Source: Candidatus Saccharimonadota bacterium
Lineage (GTDB): Bacteria; Patescibacteriota; Saccharimonadia; Saccharimonadales; Saccharimonadaceae
Length of the DNA stretch: 64,000 bases
NCBI GenBank assembly: GCA_017514025.1
Contig: JAFWLB010000002.1
Location: 188,346 to 252,345, forward strand
Direction: 5' to 3'
Position 1 is the first letter of the stretch; the number at the start of each line of letters is the position of its first letter. The notes below the pieces were generated by a model. That model had not been told where the DNA came from and ran no database searches. It saw only the letters and a list, made by a program, of their open reading frames with translations. A program made the translations under genes and the position numbers. Positions 34,925 through 43,908 of the stretch are shown here, piece after piece.

Positions 34925-36240
34925 AAAGTTTCTCCTAATTTAGTTTTTAGTTCGTTGGCGAGTTGGTCGATGGTGGGAGCGTCATTTCCCCACATGGTGA
35001 TGCGGATTAAGTTTTCGGTGCCGGAAGGGCGGACGAGGAGGCGACCTGCTACGGATTTTAATTTTTGATCGTAGTCTAAGAGGAGTTGTTTGGCCGCGGG
35101 GCTGGTTTTGAGAGAATCCTTTTGCTCGGGAGTGGCGGGCATGTTGACAATGACTTGGGGGAATTTGGTGATGATGCCGGCGAGGTTGTTTAGAGATTTG
35201 CTGGACTTGGTGACGGCTTTGGCGATCATGAGGGCGGTGAGCATGCCGTCGCCGGAAGTGAGGCCGGGCAGGATGACGTGGCCGTTTTGTTCGGAGCCGA
35301 TTTTGATATCTTTTTCGAGCATGGCGGCGACGACGTTGGGATCGCCGACAGCGGTGATTTCGGCGTGGATGTTGTTGTCTTTAGCCCAGTTGAGGAGACC
35401 TTGGTTGGCCATGACAGTGGTGACGATGGAATCAAGCTGGAGGAATTGGGAGAGGAAGGCGAGCATTTGGTCGCCGTCGACTTCATTGCCTTCGGCGTCT
35501 ATGGCAAGGCAGCGGTCGCCATCGCCGTCAAAAGCGACGCCGAAATCGAGATGGTTTTTGGTGACAAGCTGCTTTAGCTGGTCGAGGTGGGTGCTGCCGC
35601 AATCCTGGTTGATTTCGGTATTGTAGTCTGGTTGGCAGTTGATGAGCTCGACCGAAGCGCCAAGGTTTTCGAAAACGGTCTTGTTGATGACACTGGTGGC
35701 GCCGTTGGCGCAGTCCATGCCGATGTGAAGATCGCTAAAGTCGGCATCGCTGAGGTAGTCGGTGAGATGTTCGAGGTAGAGATCGGTGGCCTCGGTGTGT
35801 AAATCTTCGCGGATGGTGGGGGAAATGGGGGTGTAGAAAAAGTCGGAGGAGGCGAGGGCGGCTTCGATTTTGGCACGGCCGACTTCGTCGAGTTTGGTGC
35901 CTTGAGTTTTTCCGCGTTCAAAGATTTTGATGCCGTTGTCGGTGAAGGGATTGTGAGAAGCGGTGACGTCGATGGCAAAATCGAAATTCATTTCGTAGAA
36001 ACAATAGTTGATGCCGGGGGTAGGGAAAATGCCGGCGCTGGCGTATTCGATACCAAAGGTTTCACAGGCGGCGGCGAGGTCTTGCAAAATCCATTCGGTG
36101 GATTCGCGGGTGTCACCGGCGAGGAAGATTTTGATGTTGTCGCCAGCGTAGTCGACGAGACCTTTGATGATACGGGCGAGAAAGTCGGGGGTGAAATCTT
36201 CGGCTTTGCTACGGATGCCATCGGTACCAAATTTATGCAT
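34921..36240 (-). CDS. glmM: Phosphoglucosamine mutase/phosphohexomutase
   Basis: 439 aa alpha-D-phosphohexomutase. FGTDGIRS opens domain 1, the catalytic phosphoserine loop is TASHNPFTDNG (~105), the metal loop is FDGDGDRCLAID (~235), the sugar loop is GSEQNGH, and the phosphate loop is RPSGTENLIRI. It likely converts glucosamine-6-P to glucosamine-1-P, completing the step after GlmS. The ATG at 36240 follows AAAGGAG; earlier ATGs sit inside pta. It overlaps pta by 8 bp. Specificity for GlcN versus mannose is not provable by eye. Confidence 0.88.
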   Translation of the reverse strand: MHKFGTDGIRSKAEDFTPDFLARIIKGLVDYAGDNIKIFLAGDTRESTEWILQDLAAACETFGIEYASAGIFPTPGINYCFYEMNFDFAIDVTASHNPFTDNGIKIFERGKTQGTKLDEVGRAKIEAALASSDFFYTPISPTIREDLHTEATDLYLEHLTDYLSDADFSDLHIGMDCANGATSVINKTVFENLGASVELINCQPDYNTEINQDCGSTHLDQLKQLVTKNHLDFGVAFDGDGDRCLAIDAEGNEVDGDQMLAFLSQFLQLDSIVTTVMANQGLLNWAKDNNIHAEITAVGDPNVVAAMLEKDIKIGSEQNGHVILPGLTSGDGMLTALMIAKAVTKSSKSLNNLAGIITKFPQVIVNMPATPEQKDSLKTSPAAKQLLLDYDQKLKSVAGRLLVRPSGTENLIRITMWGNDAPTIDQLANELKTKLGETL

Positions 36241-36994
36241 TTTGAACTCCTTTGATTTGTTTAATAAGAACGTCGAGAGTGAGCCGAACGTCATCTGCGG
36301 TGCTACCGCGAGAGAGGTCAGCGAGGGGCTTCACAAAACCTTGGATGATGGGGCCAGCGACGGTGAAACCGCCGAAACGTTCGAGAGATTTGTAGAGGAT
36401 GTTGCCGGAGTTTAAGTCAGGAGTGATGAGGACGTTGGCGTGGCCTTTTGTGGTGGATTCGGGGAATTTTTTGTGACTAATTTCGGGGTCGATGGCGGTG
36501 TCGAGTTGCATTTCGCCGTCGATGAGCCAGTCGGGGTGATTTTTACGGATTTGGTCAATAACGAAGTGGATTTTGGCGAGGTCGGGATTTTTGCCGCCGG
36601 AGCCGTTAGTGGAGTAGGAAAGCATGGCGATGACGGGCTGATTGTTGGTGTAGTTTTGGTAGGTGGTGGCGGTGTCTTCGACGATGGTGTAGAGTTGGTT
36701 TTCGTCGGGGAGTTTGTTGACGCCGCCGTCAGCGAGGGCGAGAATTTGGCTGTCTTTTTGGCAGATGAAGCAGCTGGAGAAGTATCGTGATTTTACGGGG
36801 ATGGCGGCTTTGTAGGCGAGGAGGACGTCGCGAGAGGAGTAGTCGAGGCCGGAGAGCATGGAGTCGGCTTGGCCGTCTATCAGTATGGTGGTGGCTTGTT
36901 CGAGACTGTCGGCAGGGAGAAACTCGACTTCGGGGAAGGTTTGAATAGCTTCCTTTATGGTGGGATTTTCTAGTTCGGGGATGATGATTTTCAT
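36233..36994 (-). CDS. pta: Phosphate acetyltransferase (short form)
   Basis: 253 aa, shorter than the usual ~330. Family motifs are LSYSTNGSGG, DGEMQLDTAIDPE, HANVLITPDLNSGNILYKSLERFGG and PLADLSRGSTADDV. It turns acetyl-CoA and phosphate into acetyl phosphate for AckA (8190). Part of the N-terminal domain seems compressed, though the C-terminal active-site half is complete. The - strand TATAAT (37001-37006) ends 6 nt before ATG: leaderless. It is first in the operon with glmM and the GNAT gene. Confidence 0.85.
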   Translation of the reverse strand: MKIIIPELENPTIKEAIQTFPEVEFLPADSLEQATTILIDGQADSMLSGLDYSSRDVLLAYKAAIPVKSRYFSSCFICQKDSQILALADGGVNKLPDENQLYTIVEDTATTYQNYTNNQPVIAMLSYSTNGSGGKNPDLAKIHFVIDQIRKNHPDWLIDGEMQLDTAIDPEISHKKFPESTTKGHANVLITPDLNSGNILYKSLERFGGFTVAGPIIQGFVKPLADLSRGSTADDVRLTLDVLIKQIKGVQNA

Positions 36995-37022
36995 AGGGTA
37001 ATTATATCATTTTTTGTGGCAT

Positions 37023-37052
37023 CAGAAAAGCAACCTCGCGGTTGCTTTTCTG
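37023..37052 (-). terminator. Terminator after dnaK
   Basis: A 13-bp perfect stem (CAGAAAAGCAACC with GGTTGCTTTTCTG) and a 4-base loop, between dnaK and pta on the - strand. The T-tract is inside the stem rather than after it. Confidence 0.7.
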
Positions 37053-37073
37053 GGTAGATACGCGCCTCTGCTT

Positions 37074-38963
37074 TTATTTGTCGACGACTTCGCCTTCGAC
37101 TGGCTCGTCATCTGATTTGGCATCAGATTTTTTGTCCTCAGCCTTAGACTCATTAGCGGAAGCTTGGTAAAGTTTCGCGCCGATGGGCATAATCTTATCG
37201 TTCAAATCCTTAGTAGCAGATTCAAAGGCGTCCTTATCAGCCTTGTCGTCGTTCAAAACTTTGCGAGCTTCCTCGACCGCCTTTTTGATAGCGTCTTTAT
37301 CTTCGTCAGAGATTTTATCTTTAAACTCAGAAGGCATTTTTTCAGCTTGGTAGATGGTATTTTCTAGGTGGTTTTTAGCATCAACGCCGTCTTTCTTTTT
37401 CTTGTCCTCTTCAGCGTGAGCCTCGGCTTCTTTCTGAGCCTTTTCGATATCTTCCTTGCTCATGTTGCCAGAGTTTTGGATGGTGATAGACTGCTCTTTG
37501 CCAGTGCCCTTGTCCCGCGCGGTAACGTTCAAAATGCCATTAGCGTCGAGGTTAAAGGTCACTTCAATTTGTGGCACACCACGCGGTGCCGGTGCAATCC
37601 CGTCCAAAATGAAACGGCCGAGTGACTTATTGTCAGCGGCAAATTCACGTTCGCCCTGCAAGACATGAATTTCTACCTGCGGCTGGTTATCAGAAGCAGT
37701 AGAAAAAGTCTCAGATTTAGACGTTGGAATTGTAGTGTTACGATCGATCAGAGGGGTGCGAACGCCGCCCATAGTCTCAATTCCGAGGGTCAACGGGGTC
37801 ACATCAAGGAGCAAAATGTCCTTAACATCACCTTGCAAAACCCCACCTTGAATAGCAGCGCCAATGGCGACCACTTCGTCCGGGTTGACGCCTTGCATCG
37901 GGTCTTTGCCAAAAATTTCTTTGACTTTAGCCACCACGGCCGGCATCCGAGTCATCCCGCCGACCATCACAATTTCGTCGATATCTTTAGTTGTAAGCTT
38001 CGCATCTTTCAAAGCCTTTTCTACCGGCCCAGCGAGGCGGTCGATAAGATCAGAAACTAACTCTTCGAGCTTGGCACGGGTCAGAGTATATTCGAAGTGC
38101 TTCGGACCATCAGCATCGGCAGACAAAAACGGCAAGTTGATATCAGTAGAAGTCGAGCTCGAAAGTTCCTTTTTGGCTTTTTCAGCTTCGTCTTTGACGC
38201 GCTGCATCGCTGCCGCATCACCCTTGATGTCGATACCGGATTCTTTTTTGAACTCGTCAACCAAGAAATTCACAATTACGTTATCAAAATCCTCACCACC
38301 GAGGTGGGTATCACCATTAGTGGACATCACTTCAAAGACCCCATCACCAAGCTCTAGGATGCTGACGTCAAAGGTCCCACCGCCGAGGTCAAAGACCACG
38401 ATTTTCTCGTCTTTTTTGGATTCTAGACCGTAGGCAAGCGCCGCTGCAGTAGGCTCATTGATGATACGTTTGACTTCGAGACCGGCGATTTTGCCGGCAT
38501 CTTTGGTAGCCTGGCGTTGAGAATCGTCAAAGTAAGCCGGGACTGTGATAATAGCTTCCGTTACAGGTTCACCCAAGAAGGCCTCGGCGTCAGCTTTGAT
38601 CTTAGAAAGCACCATGGCGCTGATTTCCTCTGGCGTATATTCCTTGCCGTCCATTTCCACCGCCACGCCGTTGCCCTTTTTCACGATCTTGTAGGGGCTG
38701 ATTTCGGTGTCGCGCTGGACTTCCTTGTCGGTAAATTTGCGGCCGATCAAACGTTTGATACCATAGATAGTGTTTTTAGGATTAGTCACCCGCTGCCGCT
38801 GAGCAACTTTACCGACCAATCTCTCACCTTTTTTGGTAACAGCTACCACCGACGGAGTGGTGCGATCACCTTCGCTATTCGTGATAACCTCAGGTTTACC
38901 AGCCACCATATACGCAAAAGCGCTGTTGGTGGTGCCGAGGTCAATACCGATGATTTTACTCAT
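37074..38963 (-). CDS. dnaK: Hsp70 chaperone DnaK
   Basis: 629 aa. The ATPase domain starts [13 protein letters not shown], with [13 protein letters not shown] and [11 protein letters not shown]; the substrate domain has [23 protein letters not shown]. The tail is acidic and ends EGEVVDK. Codon use differs from neighbours (more C-ending codons), typical for a highly expressed gene. AGGAT precedes the ATG. It is controlled by CIRCE and paired with the separately located dnaJ; grpE is not in the window. Confidence 0.97.
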   Translation of the reverse strand: MSKIIGIDLGTTNSAFAYMVAGKPEVITNSEGDRTTPSVVAVTKKGERLVGKVAQRQRVTNPKNTIYGIKRLIGRKFTDKEVQRDTEISPYKIVKKGNGVAVEMDGKEYTPEEISAMVLSKIKADAEAFLGEPVTEAIITVPAYFDDSQRQATKDAGKIAGLEVKRIINEPTAAALAYGLESKKDEKIVVFDLGGGTFDVSILELGDGVFEVMSTNGDTHLGGEDFDNVIVNFLVDEFKKESGIDIKGDAAAMQRVKDEAEKAKKELSSSTSTDINLPFLSADADGPKHFEYTLTRAKLEELVSDLIDRLAGPVEKALKDAKLTTKDIDEIVMVGGMTRMPAVVAKVKEIFGKDPMQGVNPDEVVAIGAAIQGGVLQGDVKDILLLDVTPLTLGIETMGGVRTPLIDRNTTIPTSKSETFSTASDNQPQVEIHVLQGEREFAADNKSLGRFILDGIAPAPRGVPQIEVTFNLDANGILNVTARDKGTGKEQSITIQNSGNMSKEDIEKAQKEAEAHAEEDKKKKDGVDAKNHLENTIYQAEKMPSEFKDKISDEDKDAIKKAVEEARKVLNDDKADKDAFESATKDLNDKIMPIGAKLYQASANESKAEDKKSDAKSDDEPVEGEVVDK

Positions 38964-39003
38964 TTTTATCCTCCATATATATTATTATAGTTCTTAGTTT
39001 GCG

Positions 39004-39069
39004 CTGGCACTCACACTGCATGAGTGCTAAGTCTACCTCTATTGTAGCAAATTAGCACTCGCATGTCAA
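39004..39069 (-). promoter_or_regulatory. dnaK promoter with CIRCE and an extra half-site
   Basis: On the - strand TTGACA (39069-39064), 17 nt, TACAAT (39046-39041). Just downstream lies CIRCE: CTGGCACTC (39004-39012), 9 nt, GAGTGCTAA (39022-39030). A further TTAGCACTC half-site (39052-39060) lies inside the -35/-10 spacer. HrcA repression is expected; the third half-site could strengthen it. Confidence 0.88.
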
Positions 39070-39126
39070 TACTGCCAATTTTTGTGGGGCGGTGGAAAAG
39101 TGGGGCTTGGAGTGGAAATTTAAGCG

Positions 39127-39155
39127 TTGCGTGGTGAAAGTGGTTGTGGTATAAT
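39127..39155 (+). promoter_or_regulatory. Promoter of the DGR target gene
   Basis: TTGCGT, 17 nt, TATAAT, about 100 nt upstream of the target ATG. The long leader can form hairpins (GTGGC with GCCAC, GGCA with TGCC) and ends in ACGGAGGTC before the start. Long leaders are rare in this genome, so post-transcriptional control is possible. Confidence 0.7.
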
Positions 39156-39263
39156 GGAGGGGCAACGATTAATTTGCTTGTTTGGTTGTTGCGCTGAGTG
39201 GCACTGTTTTTGGGATGCCAAGGGCAGGCCACGAGGTGGTTAATAGTTTAACGGAGGTCTACT

Positions 39264-41027
39264 ATGTCTCAAATCATGAAGAAAACTGTAAAACTCGCGG
39301 GTAGCCCGGCGCGGAGGGTTGTCGGCTTTTATGCGGGTGCGATAGCGCTGGCGATGCTGGCGATGCCGGTGTTGGCAGGCGGAGGCGCGGCCTACGCAGA
39401 CGAGTTCATCACGATGACCATAGACAAATCCACGGTGAATCTGGACGTTGCGGCCAGAAGCACGGCGGGGACCTTCTCCAAATCTGCCGTGAGTACGGTA
39501 TCGGTAAAGACCACCAACGGTACTGGCTATACCATAGGCATCAGAGCCGATGGGGCAAATCCAAGCAAGCTTATCAACAGTAGTGACCCAGACACTAGCA
39601 CAAATTCTCTGATCTCCATTGATGGGGCGACTACCATAGACCAGTTCAAGGCTCTATCTGCTACTACTCTCAATGGTAAATGGGGTTATATGCCGAGCCG
39701 GTATTGTACGGGCGAGAGCAGTAGCACTTGTAGCAATAATACTAATACTTTCCTGAAAGCTCCGACCACGGGTGATACCCTAGACATTACCGAAGTAGCT
39801 AATCCAACTACGGCCAATACCTACGAACTATCCGTGGGGGCGAGAGTGGATGCTACGCAGAAACTCGGTACATATAATAATACTTATGTGATCTACGCAA
39901 ATACTAATCCGGTGCCTTATTCTATCATTTATGACGATGATGCAGTGGGTAATATGCCGGAGGATGTGAATTCGGGGCAGGCAGTGGGAAATACTTTAAA
40001 TCTGGCCAGTAACACGCCAACTAGAGCTGGTTATACCTTTATTGGGTGGTGTACAACGCAACCCACCGTTAATACTAACGGGACAGATACTTGTTCTGGT
40101 ACTACTTATCAGCCTAGCGCTAGTATTACTATTTCTGTGGCTACAGCTTTCCATCTATATGCGATGTGGAGTAATAACTACACTATAGATTCCTTTGTTG
40201 CCGGTGGTGGGACGATGCAAGATTTCGCTAGGATGTCAGCGGACAAAAAGAGTAAGATAATTGCCAGCATGGCTCTAGAAACTGATTATACGGTTAAAGA
40301 TAGTCGTGACAACCAAGATTATACCATTGCGAAGCTGAAAGACGGCAATGTCTGGATGACGAAGAACCTCAATCTGGCTGGCAATACTGCGATTTCTTGT
40401 AATACTACTGATTGTAGCAACGGTTACACTACACCTACTAACCAAGGGTGGCAGAGTGATGGTAAACTCCCAGCTTCTAGTACCGCAGGATTTAACCAAA
40501 ACAACTACGCCTATGTCTATAATTCTGGGAATGCTACTACGAACTGCACTAGTTCCCAGCCTTGTTACTCCTACTATTCTTGGGATGCGGCGACGTTAGG
40601 TTCGGGTAGGAGTATTGGTACACAAGATACAGATGCGCCGTATAGCATTTGCCCGAAGGGTTGGAGACTGCCGACGTCTGGTAACCATGAAGTTAATGAC
40701 CCAACGGGGTTGAGCGGCTGGAAGCGCGGCGACTTTTACAGATTGGCTACTGCTTATGGTGTTAACCTGGAGAATGCCTACAACAGTAGCACCACGACCT
40801 TCTACAATAACGCAGGGCCGGGTACGAAGGCAAGCTTCCTGCTCGCCGGCTACTACAGCGGCGGCCAGTTCTACCGCGGTGGCGCGCGCGGGTACTACTG
40901 GTCGGCTACGTCGTACGGTAGTACCTCCGTCGCGCGTAACCTGCGCTTCAATTCCGGCAACGTGTATTCTGCCGATTACGGCAATCGTTACGACGGGTTC
41001 TCCGTGCGCTGTATGGTGGCGGAGTAG
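39264..41027 (+). CDS. DGR target: secreted FISUMP/C-type-lectin-like protein
   Basis: 587 aa. A signal peptide (~residues 14-46, ending AYA) is followed by a beta-rich domain with Thr/Ser repeats, a MucBP/InlB-like repeat region (~220-305, with TFIGWCTTQP and FHLYAMWSN), and a FISUMP domain with VWMTKNLNL (~363) and CPKGWRLPT (~463). The last ~64 residues are the variable region (VR, from 40834), where Tyr, Arg, Asp, Ser, Gly and Val replace template Asn. FISUMP is a C-type-lectin-like fold known as a DGR scaffold. The ATG at 39264 follows GGAGG. No sorting motif or membrane anchor follows the VR, so attachment to the cell is unexplained. Confidence 0.9.
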   Translation: MSQIMKKTVKLAGSPARRVVGFYAGAIALAMLAMPVLAGGGAAYADEFITMTIDKSTVNLDVAARSTAGTFSKSAVSTVSVKTTNGTGYTIGIRADGANPSKLINSSDPDTSTNSLISIDGATTIDQFKALSATTLNGKWGYMPSRYCTGESSSTCSNNTNTFLKAPTTGDTLDITEVANPTTANTYELSVGARVDATQKLGTYNNTYVIYANTNPVPYSIIYDDDAVGNMPEDVNSGQAVGNTLNLASNTPTRAGYTFIGWCTTQPTVNTNGTDTCSGTTYQPSASITISVATAFHLYAMWSNNYTIDSFVAGGGTMQDFARMSADKKSKIIASMALETDYTVKDSRDNQDYTIAKLKDGNVWMTKNLNLAGNTAISCNTTDCSNGYTTPTNQGWQSDGKLPASSTAGFNQNNYAYVYNSGNATTNCTSSQPCYSYYSWDAATLGSGRSIGTQDTDAPYSICPKGWRLPTSGNHEVNDPTGLSGWKRGDFYRLATAYGVNLENAYNSSTTTFYNNAGPGTKASFLLAGYYSGGQFYRGGARGYYWSATSYGSTSVARNLRFNSGNVYSADYGNRYDGFSVRCMVAE

Positions 41028-41056
41028 TCTTAGCCCTCTAGCCCTTTTGCTCCCCA
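40834..41056 (+). repeat. DGR variable repeat (VR)
   Basis: 223 bp, matching the reverse complement of 43337-43559 with 21 substitutions and no gaps. All 21 are at template adenines, giving 11 G, 7 T and 3 C. They fall between 40851 and 40992 and change 16 codons, 15 of them AAC/AAT. The final 64 bp (40993-41056) are invariant although they contain adenines, so this end is the likely initiation-of-mutagenic-homology (IMH) region. It spans the target stop codon. Confidence 0.97.
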
Positions 41057-41072
41057 CCTCTCCCAAAAAGGG
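41042..41072 (+). repeat. Inverted repeat at the VR 3' boundary
   Basis: CCCTTTTG and CAAAAAGGG face each other across 14 bases, with one bulged A. In well-studied DGRs a hairpin or cruciform just after the IMH aids retrohoming; here it straddles the VR end. It could also be a weak terminator of the target gene. Confidence 0.4.
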
Positions 41073-41158
41073 ATAGTGCAGGGGGCGGACTGAGAGTAGG
41101 AAACTGGAGCAAGAAAGATAAAATGATAAAATAAGATAGGGGATCGAGAAGGAACAAA

Positions 41159-42220
41159 ATGGCAATCGTGGGACGTGAGCGCCCGGGGGAAAAGCAGCAA
41201 AGAGAAGCTAGCAAGAGGGCGGAAGTGGCGAGGAGGGTGGCGCACGAGGATCGGCCGCGATTGAAAGCTGCCAGACAACTGGAGGACGAACAAAAAAAGC
41301 AGTTGATGGAGCGAGAAAAGGGTAACTACACCAGAATTTTGGCATTGAAGTGTCACAATGGGTGGTTAAAGCTTTGTGACAACTCGGCGATGATTGTGGG
41401 GAAAAAATTAGATGGAAGATTGGGGAAGACGTATAAAGTAGCGGCAGACAATGGCTACGGAACGCGGGCGGAGTACGGCGTGATTTCGATCCCGCCGGTG
41501 CAGGTGGAGGATTTCATCGGAAGGTTGGACCGGGCGGGAATTAAACTCGTGGTGGATGGGGCGTGGTCTTTGGAATTTGATCTGGGGGAAAGAGTAAGCC
41601 AAGAAGAAATGGTCAGGATGCTGCAGGAAGACTCCTTGCTGATCGAACGGGCAAACAAACTGGTGATGCCAAAGGTAGTATTGCCGGAGCTGCGAGCGGA
41701 TGTGAAAGCGCTGTTAGAATTCGTGCACGTGCAGGTGCGAAACCAAAAAGATACAACCAGGCAAGTGTTGATGAACGACGTGGAGCGACGAGCGATTGAG
41801 GCGAACAAGCTGATCATCGCAACGGCGCGGGGGTATGTGGGAATAAAGGAATGCTTGGACGAGATAGGATTTTTTACGGAAGAAATGTACGAAGACGCGA
41901 CGACGATGTGTGACATGAAAGTAATCACGGCGAAGAAATACAGGGAGTGCGTGAATTTGATCATGCGAATAGAGTCAGACCGGGCGCGAGAGCTAAAGCG
42001 AATGGTGATAGCAAAGACTGAAGCAGAAATGAATAAACCAAAAAAGAGGAGTAAACATGAGAGCACTATTGTTGGAGAGCGGCGACCTAGAGTCGTACAA
42101 CGAACGTTGGGAGATCTTGAACAATTTGGTGGAGGGGACAAAGCAACCGCGGAAGAAAAAGAAGAAGAACCTGGAGGAGCTAGTCGACAGGAACTTGCTG
42201 TCCAAGCTGCCGAGCAATAA
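41159..42220 (+). CDS. DGR accessory protein: MutS-I-like plus helical Avd-like region
   Basis: 353 aa. Residues 1-50 are charged and helical. Residues ~52-140 (RILALKCHNGWLKLCDNSA, then IPPVQVEDFIGRLDRAGIKLVV) resemble the mismatch-repair MutS N-terminal domain. Residues ~175-290 are an all-helical stretch with the look of a four-helix bundle like Avd, which feeds template RNA to DGR reverse transcriptases. The acidic tail (~295-353) is encoded in a 164-bp overlap with the RT gene. MutS-like DGR accessory genes are, as I recall, known; the joined Avd-like part is my inference. AGAAGGAAC precedes the ATG. Confidence 0.65.
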   Translation: MAIVGRERPGEKQQREASKRAEVARRVAHEDRPRLKAARQLEDEQKKQLMEREKGNYTRILALKCHNGWLKLCDNSAMIVGKKLDGRLGKTYKVAADNGYGTRAEYGVISIPPVQVEDFIGRLDRAGIKLVVDGAWSLEFDLGERVSQEEMVRMLQEDSLLIERANKLVMPKVVLPELRADVKALLEFVHVQVRNQKDTTRQVLMNDVERRAIEANKLIIATARGYVGIKECLDEIGFFTEEMYEDATTMCDMKVITAKKYRECVNLIMRIESDRARELKRMVIAKTEAEMNKPKKRSKHESTIVGERRPRVVQRTLGDLEQFGGGDKATAEEKEEEPGGASRQELAVQAAEQ

Positions 42221-43307
42221 TAGTGAACTGGATGGTGCGCTGTATGAGTGCTTTTTGATGGCGAAGCGGGGGAAATCTAGAACGGTGGACGAGTGGAATT
42301 TTGAGGTTTTTTGGGAAGAGAATCTGGCGAGACTAAAGGAAGACATCGTGAATAGGCGATGGGAGCCGGGGTCGTCCAAGGCGTTTATGGTACATGAGCC
42401 GGTGGACCGGGAGATATTTGCGGCGCCGTTTCGGGACAGGATAGTGCACCATTTTTTGTATGCGGTGATTGCGCCGTGGTGGAACAGACGTTTCATTCAC
42501 GATGCGTATTCTTGTCGGAGGGGGAGAGGGACGGATTTTGGGGTGGAGAGGATGCAGAAATTTATCCAGTCTGTGTCTATGAACGGGACGAAGAAGGCGT
42601 ATATTTTGAAGGGGGATTTGTCAGGATATTTTATGAGCCTCTCTCGGAAGAAGTTATACGAGAAGGTGATGTGGGGGCTAAAAAAGCAGTTGCCGGAACG
42701 GGGATGGCTGTATGATTTGTGTGCGTATTTGTGGAAGAAAGTAATTTTTGATGACCCGTGCCTAGAGGCGCGGGTAGTGGGAGGCAAGAGAGATTGGGCA
42801 TGTTTGCCGTGGAATAAATCGCTGTTTCACCAACCGCCGGGACAGGGGATAGTGATCGGGAATTTGACGTCGCAGCTGCTGTCGAACATCATGCTGAATG
42901 AGTTTGACTGGTTTGTGAAAAAGAAGCTAGGATTTAAATACTACGGGCGGTATGTGGATGACTTTTTTATCGTGGTGTCGGAAGAAGATTACGAGAGGGC
43001 GAAAAAAGCGATGCGGGAGGACATGCCGAAATATTTGGAAAAAATGGGGCTGAGGATGCACCCGAAGAAGATTTATATTCAGGAAGTGGAGAAGGGGTGT
43101 CCGTTTCTAGGTAAGATGGTGCGACCGGACGTGTTGACGCCAGGGCAAAGGTATCTGAAGAATATGCGGAAAGCGTTTCGGGGTTATGTACGAGGAAAGG
43201 TGGACTATGAGACGATGCAGTCGTATGTGGGGATGGGGCAGAACATGGCGGCCTATACGCAGATGAAAAAAGTCGTCCGCGAGCTAGAAGCTAAAACGGA
43301 CGACTGA
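42057..43307 (+). CDS. DGR reverse transcriptase
   Basis: 416 aa. The RT fingers-palm core runs from ~105 to ~345: FRDRIVHHFLYAVIAPWWNRRFI, KGDLSGYFMSL (motif with the first catalytic Asp), GQGIVIGNLTSQ (267-273, the IGxxxSQ form specific to DGR enzymes, not QGxxxSP of group II introns), YVDD (299-302) and a C-terminal HPKKIYIQ. There is no maturase or nuclease domain. It copies TR RNA into adenine-mutagenised cDNA. The ATG follows GAGGAGTAAAC, a strong ribosome site inside the upstream gene, giving an unusually long 164-bp overlap. Confidence 0.95.
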   Translation: MRALLLESGDLESYNERWEILNNLVEGTKQPRKKKKKNLEELVDRNLLSKLPSNNSELDGALYECFLMAKRGKSRTVDEWNFEVFWEENLARLKEDIVNRRWEPGSSKAFMVHEPVDREIFAAPFRDRIVHHFLYAVIAPWWNRRFIHDAYSCRRGRGTDFGVERMQKFIQSVSMNGTKKAYILKGDLSGYFMSLSRKKLYEKVMWGLKKQLPERGWLYDLCAYLWKKVIFDDPCLEARVVGGKRDWACLPWNKSLFHQPPGQGIVIGNLTSQLLSNIMLNEFDWFVKKKLGFKYYGRYVDDFFIVVSEEDYERAKKAMREDMPKYLEKMGLRMHPKKIYIQEVEKGCPFLGKMVRPDVLTPGQRYLKNMRKAFRGYVRGKVDYETMQSYVGMGQNMAAYTQMKKVVRELEAKTDD

Positions 43308-43336
43308 GTGAGGCTGTCACTTTTTCTCTGGAGAAA

Positions 43337-43559
43337 TGGGGAGCAAAAGGGCTAGAGGGCTAAGACTACTCCGCCACCATACAGCGCACGGAGAACCCGT
43401 TGTAACGATTGTTGTTATTGGCAGAATTCACGTTGCCGGAATTGAAGTTCAGGTTACGCGCGTTGGAGGTATTACCGTTCGACGTAGCCGACCAGTAGTT
43501 CCCGTTCGTGCCACCGTTGTTGAACTGGCCGCCGTTGTAGTTGCCGGCGAGCAGGAAGC
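43337..43559 (-). repeat. DGR template repeat (TR)
   Basis: 223 bp, read on the - strand, 30 bp past the RT stop and opposite to the RT. Read in frame it would encode the target C-terminus with Asn (AAC/AAT) at the variable sites. AAY codons cannot mutate at adenine into stops, the classic DGR design. A short hairpin (TTTCTC-TG-GAGAAA) lies just beyond its 3' end, next to the RT gene. It does not form part of any gene. Confidence 0.97.
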
Positions 43560-43902
43560 CAATAACAGCCCTTAAAGGTACGCGATCCTAGCGCAGGAAG
43601 CGCTAGAGGAATGCAATTAAAGCCTAGGGAGTCATTTTGCCTTACGTTTTCACGGCCTTGCCTTTAACGGGAAGGATGGTGCCGGGTGGTTTGTTGGCGC
43701 CGGGCGGCGACTCTGAAGGCGAAGTTCAACTCGTAATGAGGGCACTCCTACCTCTCCAGAGGACACTTTAGCTGATGTGATTTGATCCTGACAAAAGATT
43801 TTTGGCTTAACCTAATAGGCACAGTCCTGCTGCTTACCGCCAACTCTGAACCTACAGTGCTTGATTACTTTTTTTGTCGATACATCGGCGAATATGCCTC
43901 AT
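43560..43902 (-). ncRNA. Probable structured leader of the TR RNA, family unknown
   Basis: About 340 nt with no convincing gene on either strand. On the - strand it would be the 5' part of a TR transcript. It contains a perfect 7-bp hairpin with a 5-base loop (43588-43606, 28 bp from the TR), a CCTCT/AGAGG hairpin (43752-43763) and GC-rich complementary segments (43690-43712). I compared it by eye with tmRNA, RNase P, 6S and SRP RNA and found no match. A 16-aa leaderless-style ORF (43852-43902) opens it. Confidence 0.5.
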
Positions 43903-43908
43903 GGTTTT

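Noticed and set aside
43336-43575. 80-codon + strand ORF across the TR
   Set aside because: It is the antisense frame of the template repeat; the same shadow exists opposite the VR (40596-41165), so it reflects the repeat, not a gene.
43560-43902. Possible tmRNA, RNase P, 6S or SRP RNA upstream of TR
   Set aside because: No tRNA-like ends, tag ORF, conserved P4 or GGAAGCAGCC-type core could be found by eye on either strand; kept only as unassigned RNA.
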